From NCBI GenBank assembly GCA_937944855.1, contig CALFAY010000043.1, positions 1 to 64,000 on the forward strand: a stretch of 64,000 nucleotides of DNA. Reading direction: 5' to 3'. Below are positions 16,246 to 25,227 of the stretch, in pieces. The position numbers were made by a program, and so were the translations under genes. The notes below the pieces were generated by a model. That model was not told where the DNA came from. It saw only the letters and a program-made list of their open reading frames with translations, and searched no databases. Source of the DNA: an uncultured Planctomycetota bacterium. GTDB taxonomy: Bacteria; Planctomycetota; Planctomycetia; Gemmatales; HRBIN36. Numbering within the stretch: position 1 is the first letter of the stretch; each line of letters opens with the position of its first letter.

Positions 16246-17085
16246 ATGCGTATCTTTCTCCTAGGCAATGGTTCGAAACCGCGTGTGCGGGAAGTGGCGG
16301 AAGAACTTCTGCCCTTCCTGCGGGATCATTGTCACGTGGTTGTCTATGACCTCGCCCAACAGACGGACCTCAGTCTCCATGACGCGGACATTGCCCTGGT
16401 CCTCGGCGGCGACGGAGCCATTCTCCGGGCGGCGCGACAAATGGGCTATCGGCAGGTGCCGGTGCTCGGCGTCAACCTCGGCAAGCTCGGCTTCCTGGCC
16501 GATCTCAGCCCCGAGGAAGTTCGCACCCATTTGGCCGCCGTCATCGCCGGCAACTTCTCGGTGACGCGGCATCTCATGTTTGAATGCCAACTCGACGGAC
16601 CCGGAGAACCTCACACCATGCTCGGCCTCAACGAGGTGGTGGTGCGTTCCGGTACGCCACATCTGGTGGATATTGACCTGAGCATCGACGACACGCTTGT
16701 GGCCCGGTTCAGCGGTGACGGGTTGATTCTGAGCACGCCGGTCGGCTCGACAGCCCACAGTCTTTCCGCCGGGGGACCGATTCTTCGGCAGGACCTGGAA
16801 GCGTTTGTCATCACCCCCATCTGTCCCCACGCCCTGACCTTTCGTCCGCTAGTGGACGGAGCCAACCGCATCTATACTATCCAAGTGTCGAGCGAACCGG
16901 GCGGAGTGCTGGTCGTGGATGGCCAGCATTTCGTTCCAGTGACGACCGACAATCGGGTCATCTTCCGACGTGCTCCGGTGCAGTTTCAACTGATCAAAGT
17001 GCCCGGTCACGGCTATTATCAGACTCTCCGGACCAAGCTGCACTGGGGAACGTCGCCCGGGATCCACCAAGAGCCGCCGCTGTGA
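16246..17085 (+). CDS. nadK: NAD kinase
   Basis: Phosphorylates NAD to NADP in the cytoplasm, the sole NADP source in most bacteria. The 279-residue length is typical. Motifs in order: the GGDG loop (54-57) with the catalytic Asp56, NLGKLGFL near 85, the NE pair in GLNEVVV, and FSGDGLILSTPVGSTAHSLSAGG, the diagnostic NAD-kinase signature (His where Tyr is usual). The ATG at 16246 lies 10 bases after the WD40 stop. It belongs to the same plus-strand run that ends with dapF. Confidence 0.95.
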   Translation: MRIFLLGNGSKPRVREVAEELLPFLRDHCHVVVYDLAQQTDLSLHDADIALVLGGDGAILRAARQMGYRQVPVLGVNLGKLGFLADLSPEEVRTHLAAVIAGNFSVTRHLMFECQLDGPGEPHTMLGLNEVVVRSGTPHLVDIDLSIDDTLVARFSGDGLILSTPVGSTAHSLSAGGPILRQDLEAFVITPICPHALTFRPLVDGANRIYTIQVSSEPGGVLVVDGQHFVPVTTDNRVIFRRAPVQFQLIKVPGHGYYQTLRTKLHWGTSPGIHQEPPL

Positions 17086-17130
17086 ACTCCGGCGGCTTCG
17101 CCAGCGTAATACGCCTGCGATGACGGGACC

Positions 17131-17406
17131 ATGATCGCCAAGCGGGTTCTCTATTTCGGGAACGTGCAGGGAGTGGGCTTTCGGTACACGGCCCAGAATC
17201 TGGCCCGCGGCCTGCCCGTCAGTGGTTTCGTTCGCAATCTGCCGGATGGCTCGGTGGAGTTGGTCGCTGAAGGACCGCCCGAAGCGGTGGCAGACCTGCT
17301 CGAGCGCGTTGACCAGGCCATGAGCGGCTACATCCGGCGAAAAGAGGTTTCCGATCTTTCCCCGGCGGGCTATCGCGGATTCGTCATCCGTCGGGAGTGG
17401 ACCTGA
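17131..17406 (+). CDS. acyP: acylphosphatase
   Basis: A 91-residue cytoplasmic enzyme that hydrolyses acyl phosphates. The family signature GxVQGVGFR is present with catalytic Arg18, and the second catalytic residue is Asn36 in FVRNLPDGSVE. The length is exactly that of stand-alone acylphosphatases. It starts 45 bases after nadK and ends 12 bases before the permease gene. Confidence 0.93.
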   Translation: MIAKRVLYFGNVQGVGFRYTAQNLARGLPVSGFVRNLPDGSVELVAEGPPEAVADLLERVDQAMSGYIRRKEVSDLSPAGYRGFVIRREWT

Positions 17407-17418
17407 CGAGGAGCGTAT

Positions 17419-18366
17419 ATGATCTGGGTCACGATGCTGGTCCTGTTCGGGCTGATCGGCTTGCTCAGCTGGTTCACCGTGGCCCCGGTGCCGACCAAAA
17501 CGCTCGCCGTGGCTCAGGCTGCCTTTCGCGAAACCATCCGTCAACCGCTCTACTGGCTGCTCATCGTCTTCTTTGCCGTCCTGATGCTCTTTGGCATCGT
17601 CCTGCCCTTCTTCACCCTGGGCGAGGACATGAAGATGATGAAAGACCTGCAACTGGATGCCATCCTCATCCCCGCCCTGCTCATCACCGTGCTGACCGCC
17701 AGCATCTCCATTTCCGAGGAAATCGAGGGGCGAACGGCCGTCACGCTGCTGAGCAAGCCGGTATCCCGACGGCAATTTCTGCTTGGAAAGTACTTCGGCA
17801 TTCTCGCCGCTGGTGCCTTGCTCATGTTGATCCTGACCCTGGTCATGGGCATCTGTGTGACCATCAAATGGGACTACGATCGGCTCGACCGTCCGCCGGA
17901 TCCTGCCGAGGTTTCCGCAGCGCAGGACTTCCTCGCAAGCGTTCCGGTCCTCGCTCCGCCCGTCCGCTATGTCCTGTTGACTTTCGGCGAAATCCAAGCG
18001 TTGGCTCCGGGCGTGTTCATGAACTTCTGTCAAGTCATGATCCTGACCTCGATTGCCGTGGCGTTGGCGACCCGCCTGCCGATGGTGGTCAATGTGGTCG
18101 TCTGCCTGTCATCGTTCCTCCTGGGGCGGCTGACGCACGTCCTGGAAGAGCAGTCGCGGGGCAATACCCTGGTCAATTTCGTGGCCCAGGTCTTCGGCAC
18201 GATCCTTCCGGGACTGCACTACTACGACGTCGGACCGGCCATCGTGGGCGAAGTGGAGGTGCCTTGGCTCGGCTACGTTCTGCCCGCTTTCCTCCACGGA
18301 GCCATCTACGCAACCGTGGCTTTAGTCTTCGGGTTAGTCCTCTTCGAAGATCGCGACCTGGCCTGA
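17419..18366 (+). CDS. ABC-2 type transporter permease (orphan)
   Basis: A 315-residue integral membrane protein with about six to seven hydrophobic spans (for example 2-22, 45-70, 85-105, 135-155, 200-245, 285-310). It has the ISEEIEGRTAVTLLSKPVSRRQFLLGK signature region seen in ABC-2 permeases, between spans 3 and 4. No ATPase gene is adjacent, so its partner must be encoded elsewhere. GAGGAGCG precedes the ATG. It sits in the nadK-acyP-dapF run, 12 bases after acyP and 15 before dapF. Confidence 0.8.
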   Translation: MIWVTMLVLFGLIGLLSWFTVAPVPTKTLAVAQAAFRETIRQPLYWLLIVFFAVLMLFGIVLPFFTLGEDMKMMKDLQLDAILIPALLITVLTASISISEEIEGRTAVTLLSKPVSRRQFLLGKYFGILAAGALLMLILTLVMGICVTIKWDYDRLDRPPDPAEVSAAQDFLASVPVLAPPVRYVLLTFGEIQALAPGVFMNFCQVMILTSIAVALATRLPMVVNVVVCLSSFLLGRLTHVLEEQSRGNTLVNFVAQVFGTILPGLHYYDVGPAIVGEVEVPWLGYVLPAFLHGAIYATVALVFGLVLFEDRDLA

Positions 18367-18381
18367 GCCGAGAGAAGAGAG

Positions 18382-19260
18382 ATGCCGATGCGCTTCACGA
18401 AGATGCACGGCCTGGGCAACGACTATGTTTACGTCGATTGCTTCCGCCAAGCAATGCCCTCCGATCCCGCGGGACTGGCCCGCCGCATCAGCGACCGGCA
18501 CTTTGGCGTCGGCTCCGATGGGCTGATTCTGATTTGCCCCTCGGAACGAGCCGATGCCCGGATGCGGATGTTCAACGCCGACGGCAGCGAAGCCGAGATG
18601 TGCGGCAACGGCATCCGCTGCGTCGCCAAGTATGTTTACGATCACGGTCTGGTCCGCCAGCCGCGGCTGAGCATTGAGACGGGCCGCGGCATCCTCGGAC
18701 TCGATCTCGAAATCCGCGACGGCCGAGTGCAGCGCGTCACCGTGGACATGGGCGAACCGATCCTCGATGCGGCCGCCATCCCCACGACGCTTCCCGCCTC
18801 CCGCGTTATTGATTTTCCCCTGGCAGCCGACGGCGACAACGCCGAGGAACTGTTTGTGCAATCCCACGTCGAGCCGAAGCTGACCTGCGTCTCGATGGGC
18901 AACCCGCACGCCGTCTTCTACTCCCGCCGTGTTGCCGCAGTACCGTTAGAAAAATTCGGGTCGTTGTGGGAAAACGCCCCGATCTTTCCGAAACGTTGCA
19001 ACATCCACGTCGTCCAGGTGCATTCGCCGGATGAAGTGACGATGCGGACCTGGGAGCGCGGCAGCGGCATCACCCTGGCCTGCGGGACCGGAGCCTGTGC
19101 CGTCTGCGTGGCCGGAGTCCTGACGGGGCGAACCCGGCGGCGTCTGCGTGCTCATCTGCCCGGCGGCGATCTGGAGTTGCACTGGAGCGAGGCAGACAAT
19201 CACGTCTACATGACCGGCCCGGCCGTGGAAGTTTTCTCAGGGGAATGGCCCGACGCATGA
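18382..19260 (+). CDS. dapF: diaminopimelate epimerase
   Basis: Interconverts LL- and meso-diaminopimelate for lysine and peptidoglycan synthesis. The 292 residues show both catalytic cysteines in the canonical MCGNGIRC (Cys74) and ACGTGAC motifs. The N-terminal FTKMHGLGNDYV and HFGVGSDGL segments are also present. Two possible ATGs (18382 and 18388) are served by GAGAAGAGAG; either gives the family N-terminus. Meso-DAP synthesis is consistent with a planctomycete that makes peptidoglycan. The gene ends 7 bases from a convergent gene. Confidence 0.96.
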   Translation: MPMRFTKMHGLGNDYVYVDCFRQAMPSDPAGLARRISDRHFGVGSDGLILICPSERADARMRMFNADGSEAEMCGNGIRCVAKYVYDHGLVRQPRLSIETGRGILGLDLEIRDGRVQRVTVDMGEPILDAAAIPTTLPASRVIDFPLAADGDNAEELFVQSHVEPKLTCVSMGNPHAVFYSRRVAAVPLEKFGSLWENAPIFPKRCNIHVVQVHSPDEVTMRTWERGSGITLACGTGACAVCVAGVLTGRTRRRLRAHLPGGDLELHWSEADNHVYMTGPAVEVFSGEWPDA

Positions 19261-19267
19261 ACGGAAA

Positions 19268-20287
19268 CTAACGTCGGAAGCGGAGGCGGATCTCCGGGGG
19301 CCGACCGGCCGATTCCCCGCGAGCAGAGGTGTCCCGCCGAGCCGAGAGCGTAAGTTGTCCTGCCTCCGAGCGTGATTCGGATCCCTTTTTTCTGCGGTTA
19401 CGTCCCCGCACCGCCAGAAACCAGACGCCGACCAGAAGCACCGGCAGCATCACCAGGCCAAACATGACCAGCGAAATCAGCACCGCCCGCCTCGGCGTTT
19501 CGCTCTCTTCGCCGGACTGCTCTGCGGGATCCACCGGGTAACGGGTCTCCTTGGTGCCATTGGCGAAGAAAGTCGTGGCTGAAGGCTTGTCCGTACTGGA
19601 CGAAATCAAGAGGAAGTGCAGGCCTAATGCGGGAACCCGATCATTGCCTTCCGTCGGTGCCAGAATACCGACCACGGCCGCTCCGTGGCCCTCCAGCACG
19701 ACCTCGTCGCCGAACTTAGTGTTCCCCGCCCAACCGCTTTCGTAAGCGTCTTCCAGATCCAGGTCGGTCCCCTTCACTTTGCGATACACGAGATTGACAG
19801 CCCGGACGGCATCGCTCTGCCGCAGGCGAACCGCGCCCACGGCGTAGCCCGGTCTGGCCCGTACCTGGACGACGTAGTCGTTGCGTTCCGTTCCGACGGC
19901 GAACACGCCGAGGCCGCGGGTCGAGTAATAGCCGCTCGGCAGCCGGTAAATCGGCCTCAGACCGCTGACTCCTTCCTGACCGAGGGCGATGTCGAAGCCG
20001 ACCAAGATCGCGCCGCGCGGCGTTTCCGAGTAGGCGGGCTTAATCTCCTGCCGACAGCTGAGCGGGCCGGCGACGATCTGTCCCGACTCCAGGGCAGCAG
20101 CAGCGGCCTGATGCAGAGCGGTGAAATCCGCATGCACTTGCGGCGGCACCATCAACGCAGCAATCACTACTACCAGGCAAGCAGAAGGCGAAGTGAAACC
20201 AACCGGCTGTCCGAAGGACTTCGGACGGCCGCTCCTCCTTCCCGAACTGCTGCGGGATCGGCTCACCGAGGGGAACATGAAAACCAT
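19268..20287 (-). CDS. membrane-anchored extracytoplasmic protein, unknown function
   Basis: About 339 residues. A basic Ser/Arg-rich N-terminus leads into a hydrophobic signal (about 31-52, ending VHA). An extracytoplasmic beta-rich domain (about 55-255) follows, with a GxxSGLRPIYR and GYYSTRGLG segment. A single membrane span lies near 268-292, followed by a short basic cytoplasmic tail of about 45 residues. No catalytic motif is recognised. The start could be 20287 or the ATG three codons later. It converges with dapF. The type I topology suggests a surface sensor or cell-wall-linked protein, which is inference only. Confidence 0.65.
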   Translation of the reverse strand: MVFMFPSVSRSRSSSGRRSGRPKSFGQPVGFTSPSACLVVVIAALMVPPQVHADFTALHQAAAAALESGQIVAGPLSCRQEIKPAYSETPRGAILVGFDIALGQEGVSGLRPIYRLPSGYYSTRGLGVFAVGTERNDYVVQVRARPGYAVGAVRLRQSDAVRAVNLVYRKVKGTDLDLEDAYESGWAGNTKFGDEVVLEGHGAAVVGILAPTEGNDRVPALGLHFLLISSSTDKPSATTFFANGTKETRYPVDPAEQSGEESETPRRAVLISLVMFGLVMLPVLLVGVWFLAVRGRNRRKKGSESRSEAGQLTLSARRDTSARGESAGRPPEIRLRFRR

Positions 20288-20531
20288 CCTTACACGGCTC
20301 GACTGTCCAGAAAAACAGACGAGGATCCATCTGTAACTTAGCTCACAAATTGCGGGAGGGCTTGGCCGATCCTGGCGTTTTCGGGTCGGAGCGAAACCAA
20401 GTGGTCCTGTTTGGGAACAGGTCTGGGTTTCCTGGCAGAGCGAAATCGGCAGGTGGCTCGTCTATTGAAAGGGGAGGCTGTACGGCATTGTGATCCACGA
20501 ATTGGAATCCCTGAGCGGGAAAGGAGAAGTC

Positions 20532-21692
20532 ATGCGCATTTGGGACCGTGCCAAATCCTGCTTGCTTCTGCAAGCCTCTATCCTGGTGCTGCTGGGGATG
20601 AACTGGGCAACTCTAGAGTCGGCGACCAGGGATGAACCTGTTGCCAAATCGAAACGGATCGAGCTGGCGATCTGCCTGGACGTGTCGAACAGCATGGACG
20701 GTTTGATCGCCTCTGCCAAGGCGAAGCTGTGGGACATCGTCAACACCCTGGCCAAGGGCCAGCCCACGCCGGAAGTGCGGGTGGCGTTGTACAGCTATGG
20801 CTGTCCTCAGTATCCCCGCGAAACGGGCTGGGTCCGCAAGGAACTCGACTTCACCACGGACCTCGACAAAGTCAACGAAAAGCTCTTCGGCCTGACGACC
20901 AACGGCGGGGACGAATACGTGGCTCGCGTGGTTGCAGCCGCCGTGGAGGAACTGGACTGGAGCAAGGAAGACCATGTTCTGAAAGTGGTGTTTGTGTGCG
21001 GGAACGAACCGGCGACGCAGGATCCGCAGGTCACGTTGGAGCAGGCGGCGGAAAAAGCGGTGCGGCGCGGCATCGTCGTCAACACCATCCTGTGCGATCG
21101 TCAGGCCAGCCCGGATGCCGCTGGATGGAAGCGCCTGGCCCATCTAGCCGAGGGCCGCTTCGCCTGCATCGATCAGGAGCGCGGCGCCGTCGCCGTCACG
21201 ACTCCGTTCGACAAAGAACTGGCCGACTTGGGCGGGCGCTTGAACGAAACTTATGTGTTTATCGGCAGAGAAGCGAAGAAACTGGCCGAACGGCAAATCG
21301 CTCAGGACGCCAACGCTGCCCAGGCCGGACTGGGCGTCGCGGCGGCACGAGCTCAGACCAAAGCAGGCCAGCTCTATCGGTTCTCCGAGAACGACCTGGT
21401 GCAGAAGCTTCTCGAAGATCCCAAGTTCGACGCCTCCAAAGTGGCCGAGGCCGATCTGCCCGAAGAGCTGCAACGCATGAAGCCTGCCGACCGGCAGAAA
21501 CACCTTGAAACCCTGGCAGACCAGCGCAAGGAGCTACAGAAGAGAATCGCCGATCTTTCCGCCAAGCGGGAGGCCTATATCGCGGAACAAAGCCGCAACC
21601 AGACTCAGACCGCCGAGCAGACCTTCGACACCGCGATCCGTCAGGTACTTCGCGAACAGGCGGCGAAGAAAGGGATTGTGATTCCCAATTGA
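20532..21692 (+). CDS. secreted von Willebrand factor A domain protein
   Basis: A 386-residue protein starting at the ATG at 20532 behind an AAAGGAGAAG Shine-Dalgarno, with a signal segment to about residue 30. The vWA domain (about 42-250) has a full MIDAS start (DVSNS), an LTTNGGDEYVARV segment and a VVFVCGNEPATQDP strand. The C-terminal 120 residues are helical and charged, and predicted to coil (about 325-365). This arrangement is common in planctomycete surface proteins that bind ligands or partners through a metal ion. The upstream 190 bases contain no other gene. A terminator-like hairpin follows the stop. Confidence 0.85.
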   Translation: MRIWDRAKSCLLLQASILVLLGMNWATLESATRDEPVAKSKRIELAICLDVSNSMDGLIASAKAKLWDIVNTLAKGQPTPEVRVALYSYGCPQYPRETGWVRKELDFTTDLDKVNEKLFGLTTNGGDEYVARVVAAAVEELDWSKEDHVLKVVFVCGNEPATQDPQVTLEQAAEKAVRRGIVVNTILCDRQASPDAAGWKRLAHLAEGRFACIDQERGAVAVTTPFDKELADLGGRLNETYVFIGREAKKLAERQIAQDANAAQAGLGVAAARAQTKAGQLYRFSENDLVQKLLEDPKFDASKVAEADLPEELQRMKPADRQKHLETLADQRKELQKRIADLSAKREAYIAEQSRNQTQTAEQTFDTAIRQVLREQAAKKGIVIPN

Positions 21693-21715
21693 TCGCTGGC
21701 CTTGCCGTCAAAAAG

Positions 21716-21757
21716 CAAGCCCCGACTTGATCCTGGGATGGAACAAGCCGGGGCTTG
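21716..21757. terminator. bidirectional hairpin between vWA and peroxidase genes
   Basis: A 9-bp perfect stem, CAAGCCCCG / CGGGGCTTG, around a 24-base loop, placed in the gap between two convergent genes. It is preceded by AAAAAG (a U tract for the minus strand) and is a plausible shared terminator. Confidence 0.6.
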
Positions 21758-21776
21758 GTCGTTTCTGTGGTGCATG

Positions 21777-23417
21777 TTACGGAGCCGCGGAGCCGACCGT
21801 CGGCCGGGTGCCGGGGAAGTGATTCGGATCGGCCACCAGCGGATCAAGCGGAGCACCTTGCAGGGCCTTGAGGAAGTGGACCAGGTCCTGCTTCTCCTGC
21901 GGAGTCAACTCGAGCTTCAAGGGGATGATCGGCTTGCCGTTGAAGACCTTCACTTCGGGATACTTGGTCCCGTACTTTTGCTTGAACTTCTCAGGACCGT
22001 TGGCAGCGTAGAACTGCTCGGCAGCGACGTCCCGCATGTTGACGTCGAGGAACTCGTTGGCGTTGCCGCCGCGGTCGTAGAAGTCGATGACCGCCTCAAG
22101 TGTCTTCTCCGAACCGTTGTGCATGTACGGGGCGGTGCTGAGCAGACCTCGCAGCGTCGGCGTCTTGAAGGCCCCGATGTGTTCAGGGTTCTTGTGGCCG
22201 AGCGGCTGAGCGGCATAGCGGCCGAACTCGCTGGGTGGAATGTCGCCGCCCGGCGTCACGCCGACGCCGAGGTTGTGGAACAGGCCATCGCTGAAGTTGT
22301 CGCCGATGTGGCAAGTGTTGCACCGAGCCTTGCCGAAGAACAAGGCCCGACCGTTGGCGATGCTCTTGGCCACCTGCGGAATCTTGTCGGCGTCCTTCAC
22401 AGGATCGAGTCCCAGGTCACGAAGCGATTGGTAGTTCTTGTTCGCCAAATCTTCCTTGAGCACCTTCTCCACATCGACGCCTTCCAACGGCGAGGCAGCA
22501 GGCAGCCCTTCTTCCTCGAGCCGGGCTAGCTTGGCCTGCTCAGCCCGATCCACGGTCGAGTAGCCGGTGAGCACCGTCCGCTCGTAGGAAGCGATGGCCT
22601 TTGCGATCGAGTCCCGCGTCGGCTCGGTACCGAAGACCCGCTTGAAGGCGGCGACGTATTCCGGATTCTTCCGCACCCGGTCAACCACCCGGTTCCAGGC
22701 ATGGCCTTCGCCGTCGAACATCTCGACCGGGTTTTGCGGCGGACCCTGAGACTGGTCTTCCAGCGAGAAGGCTCCACCGTCCCAGAACTGAAGTGGGTTG
22801 TAAGCCGCGTTCATGACCGTCGGAGCACTGACCCCACCCTTCTGTCCGTTGATGCCGGTCGAGACTGGAGCCTGATCCGTGAAGCCCTTGGCCGGATCGT
22901 GGCAGGTCGCGCAGCTGATAGTGTTGTTCGACGAGAGAACCTTGTCAAAGTACAGCTTCTTGCCCAGGACCCACTTTTCCAGGGTGATCGGGTTCTCAAC
23001 CGGAATCGGCGGCGGCTGGTTCAGCCCGAGCGGCACTTTGATCTTGACCACTTTGCGTTCCACGGCTTGGCCAGTTCGTGGATCGATAGCCTTTTCCGTG
23101 GTTTCGTTCCAGAATTGAGTCAGCTTTTCCCACTCGGCGCGGTTGGTGCCGCGGCTGACGAAGACGATCGGTACCGTCTCCACGAACGGCGTCATCCAGG
23201 CAGGGTTGGGAACCTGAGCTTCCTTGGTCGGATCGGGCAGCTCCGGACCTGTCGAGTCGCGAGGACCTTGGGTCGGATCCGCCGCAGCCAGGGTTTGAGG
23301 GGCGGCTGCCCTTGCCGAGCCTTTGGCTTCCTTTTCGACCGGCTTGTATTGCACGCAACTGACCACGAGCAGGGCGAAAGACAGGCTCAGGATCGCAAAT
23401 GACGTTGCCAGACGCAT
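21777..23417 (-). CDS. di-haem cytochrome c peroxidase / MauG-family lipoprotein
   Basis: A 546-residue exported protein. The ATG at 23415-23417 follows GGGGAGGG and gives a lipoprotein signal with lipobox VVSC (Cys21). There are two CxxCH haem sites, CATCH in the first half and CNTCH in the second, as in bacterial di-haem peroxidases. A YMHNGSEKTLEAVIDFYDRGG segment near the C-terminus is the usual axial-Met/His region. A Pro/Ala-rich linker of about 60 residues separates the lipid anchor from the enzyme. The protein is longer than classical CcpA (about 330), with inserts around the haem domains. It is encoded 40 bases downstream of a ferredoxin gene, probably in one transcript. Confidence 0.88.
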   Translation of the reverse strand: MRLATSFAILSLSFALLVVSCVQYKPVEKEAKGSARAAAPQTLAAADPTQGPRDSTGPELPDPTKEAQVPNPAWMTPFVETVPIVFVSRGTNRAEWEKLTQFWNETTEKAIDPRTGQAVERKVVKIKVPLGLNQPPPIPVENPITLEKWVLGKKLYFDKVLSSNNTISCATCHDPAKGFTDQAPVSTGINGQKGGVSAPTVMNAAYNPLQFWDGGAFSLEDQSQGPPQNPVEMFDGEGHAWNRVVDRVRKNPEYVAAFKRVFGTEPTRDSIAKAIASYERTVLTGYSTVDRAEQAKLARLEEEGLPAASPLEGVDVEKVLKEDLANKNYQSLRDLGLDPVKDADKIPQVAKSIANGRALFFGKARCNTCHIGDNFSDGLFHNLGVGVTPGGDIPPSEFGRYAAQPLGHKNPEHIGAFKTPTLRGLLSTAPYMHNGSEKTLEAVIDFYDRGGNANEFLDVNMRDVAAEQFYAANGPEKFKQKYGTKYPEVKVFNGKPIIPLKLELTPQEKQDLVHFLKALQGAPLDPLVADPNHFPGTRPTVGSAAP

Positions 23418-23457
23418 CGAAGTCGTCCCTCCCCTTTTCGGATGTCTCCGCGAAGGT

Positions 23458-23835
23458 TCACTTTTTGGCGGAAGCAGTCTGCTCTCGATAGATCTCAGCC
23501 AGTTGTTGGGCAACCCGGTTGAGATGCTCCTGGTTCTTCTCGACATATTCTGGCGGTCCCCCTTTGACGGCGACAGCTTCGGCGATTCGGTCCGTGGGAA
23601 TCATCTCGATGGCGTCCCAGGGACACCACCGTTCGCACAAGGCACAGCCGATGCACCGTTCCAGGTCGATGTCTACGAACCACTGCACCGTGGGCTGATC
23701 GGCCCCGGGAACCTTGTAGATGCAGTCCACGGGGCAGACCTCGATGCAGGCCTCGCAGCCCGTGCAGTTGTCCGCATACACGACCGCCAGTTCCTTTGGC
23801 AGCTTCTTCCGTTTCTGTCCCGCGCCCTTGGCCAT
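23458..23835 (-). CDS. two-cluster [4Fe-4S] ferredoxin
   Basis: A 125-residue electron carrier. Two CxxCxxCxxxC(P) motifs (CTGCEACIEVCP and CIGCALCERWCP) bind two [4Fe-4S] clusters. A charged C-terminal helix of about 45 residues (about 80-125) is an extension beyond the standard ferredoxin. It precedes the peroxidase gene by 40 bases. It has no signal peptide, so it acts in the cytoplasm while its neighbour is exported. Confidence 0.93.
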   Translation of the reverse strand: MAKGAGQKRKKLPKELAVVYADNCTGCEACIEVCPVDCIYKVPGADQPTVQWFVDIDLERCIGCALCERWCPWDAIEMIPTDRIAEAVAVKGGPPEYVEKNQEHLNRVAQQLAEIYREQTASAKK

Positions 23836-23940
23836 GTCTGAAACCTCGCCGCCTGTTTAGGATCTCGTACCTTGCCAATGGTTCCGCAGGCAGCATCTTA
23901 TGGATGGCCAGCGGTGCGCCAACAGATGCCCTCTGTAATC

Positions 23941-23953
23941 AATAATCATTCTC
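23941..23953. promoter_or_regulatory. possible Fur-box-like site
   Basis: AATAATCATTCTC matches 11 of 13 positions of the 3' part of the consensus Fur box; over 19 bases the match is about 13. It lies in the divergent gap upstream of the ferredoxin/peroxidase genes, iron-containing proteins for which iron control would be reasonable. The local AT-richness lowers confidence. Confidence 0.35.
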
Positions 23954-24015
23954 AATAAACTTGGCAAGAGTGACGGGATCAGGCGAAAAGGGCTTCGACT
24001 GGTCAAGAGGCTTCG

Positions 24016-24375
24016 ATGTTTCCTCTCGATCCAGCCAAAGTGCTCGCGAATGCTCGTCGCGCCGAGACCGAAGATCTGCTCGACCGCGTCACCGTCTTCC
24101 GGGAGGTCCTGGAGCCGATGGCCGTCGAGATCATCGAGGCCGAACTGGCCCGGCGCGGCGTCACACCGGACGAGATCGCCCAGCATCACCGCCGCCTCAA
24201 GCCGCGGATCGTCCGGGATCCCCAGGGCATTCCCTATCGTTGCTGCCGGTGCGGTCGGGCTGCTGTAGTCGTCGCTACCGACTGGCATCGCTTGCTCGGA
24301 CTCGTCCCCCTGTTCCGCGGACGCTTTGCGTATTGCGACCGGCACCGACCCGATCAGCTCGCCTTGTCCGACTGA
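24016..24375 (+). CDS. small zinc-ribbon-like protein, unknown function
   Basis: A 119-residue cytoplasmic protein. The N-terminal 65 residues are helical (LANARRAETEDLLDRVTVFR onwards). The C-terminal part holds a CCRCG knuckle (about 76-80) and a later CDRH pair (about 108-111) that could bind zinc. I do not recognise a named family. It starts 60 bases before the polysaccharide-type permease gene begins to be relevant and may share its transcript. Confidence 0.6.
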   Translation: MFPLDPAKVLANARRAETEDLLDRVTVFREVLEPMAVEIIEAELARRGVTPDEIAQHHRRLKPRIVRDPQGIPYRCCRCGRAAVVVATDWHRLLGLVPLFRGRFAYCDRHRPDQLALSD

Positions 24376-24434
24376 CAACGCCTGCTATAAGCCCTGCTTC
24401 CGAGTTCATTCCGACTCGACCAGGTGAGGGGTTC

Positions 24435-25217
24435 ATGGCGGCCTACCTGGCCTCGGTCTGGGGCTGTCGCTACTTCTGGCTGTCGCTGGTCCGCATGGAC
24501 CTGCGCAACCGCTATCGCGGCTCGATGCTGGGCATCGGCTGGTCGCTGGCCCATCCGCTGGCCGCCACGCTCGTGATCTGCGCCGTCTATTACCGGCTCC
24601 TTCAGGCCGACGTCACCGAGTTTGTACCCTTTCTGTTGGCCGGCCTGGCCTGTTGGAATTACCTCGTCGGTGTTACTCTCTCAGGTTGTCAATGCTTTCT
24701 CCAAGCCGAGCCATACATCCGCCAACATGCCTTGCCTCTGGCCATTTACCCGTTGCGGACCATGCTGGGTTCCACCGTCCATTTGTGTCTGGCTCTCCTG
24801 GTGGTCCTTGCCCTCACGGCTGTTTTGCGGGGCTTACCGAATCCGGCAGTTCTCCTGATTCTTGTGCCCACGATTGCGTTGCTGATGCTGTTCGGCTGGT
24901 CGGTCGGCGTTCTGGCGGGCTTCGTCAATACCGTCTTCCGCGACACCCATCATTTGCTCGAGGTGAGCTTCCAGATTCTGTTTTACTTGTCGGCGGTGAT
25001 CTACCCGAAGGAACTGCTTTACCAAAATGACCTGGGCTGGCTGGCGGCTGGCAATCCGCTGGTCGCCTTTCAAAGCCTCATCCGTGATCCGGTCCTGCAC
25101 GGCTCCCTGCCGAACGGCAGTGACATCGTCTTGGCATTTGCCGTCGTCGGGGTGATGACCGCAGCAGCCATTGCGGTCGTCCGATATGGCAGCAAGCACC
25201 TGATCCATTACTTGTAA
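24435..25217 (+). CDS. ABC-2 permease, polysaccharide/O-antigen export type (Wzm/TagG-like)
   Basis: A 260-residue inner-membrane protein with six spans. The N-terminal DLRNRYRGSMLGIGWSL motif and the final NPLVAFQSLIRD segment are the hallmarks of Wzm/TagG/KpsM permeases that export lipid-linked polysaccharide. The ATG at 24435 follows GTGAGGGG. The matching ATPase gene begins 10 bases after its stop. No glycosyltransferase gene is in the window, so the exported glycan cannot be named. Confidence 0.9.
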   Translation: MAAYLASVWGCRYFWLSLVRMDLRNRYRGSMLGIGWSLAHPLAATLVICAVYYRLLQADVTEFVPFLLAGLACWNYLVGVTLSGCQCFLQAEPYIRQHALPLAIYPLRTMLGSTVHLCLALLVVLALTAVLRGLPNPAVLLILVPTIALLMLFGWSVGVLAGFVNTVFRDTHHLLEVSFQILFYLSAVIYPKELLYQNDLGWLAAGNPLVAFQSLIRDPVLHGSLPNGSDIVLAFAVVGVMTAAAIAVVRYGSKHLIHYL

Positions 25218-25227
25218 AGAGCCGAAA

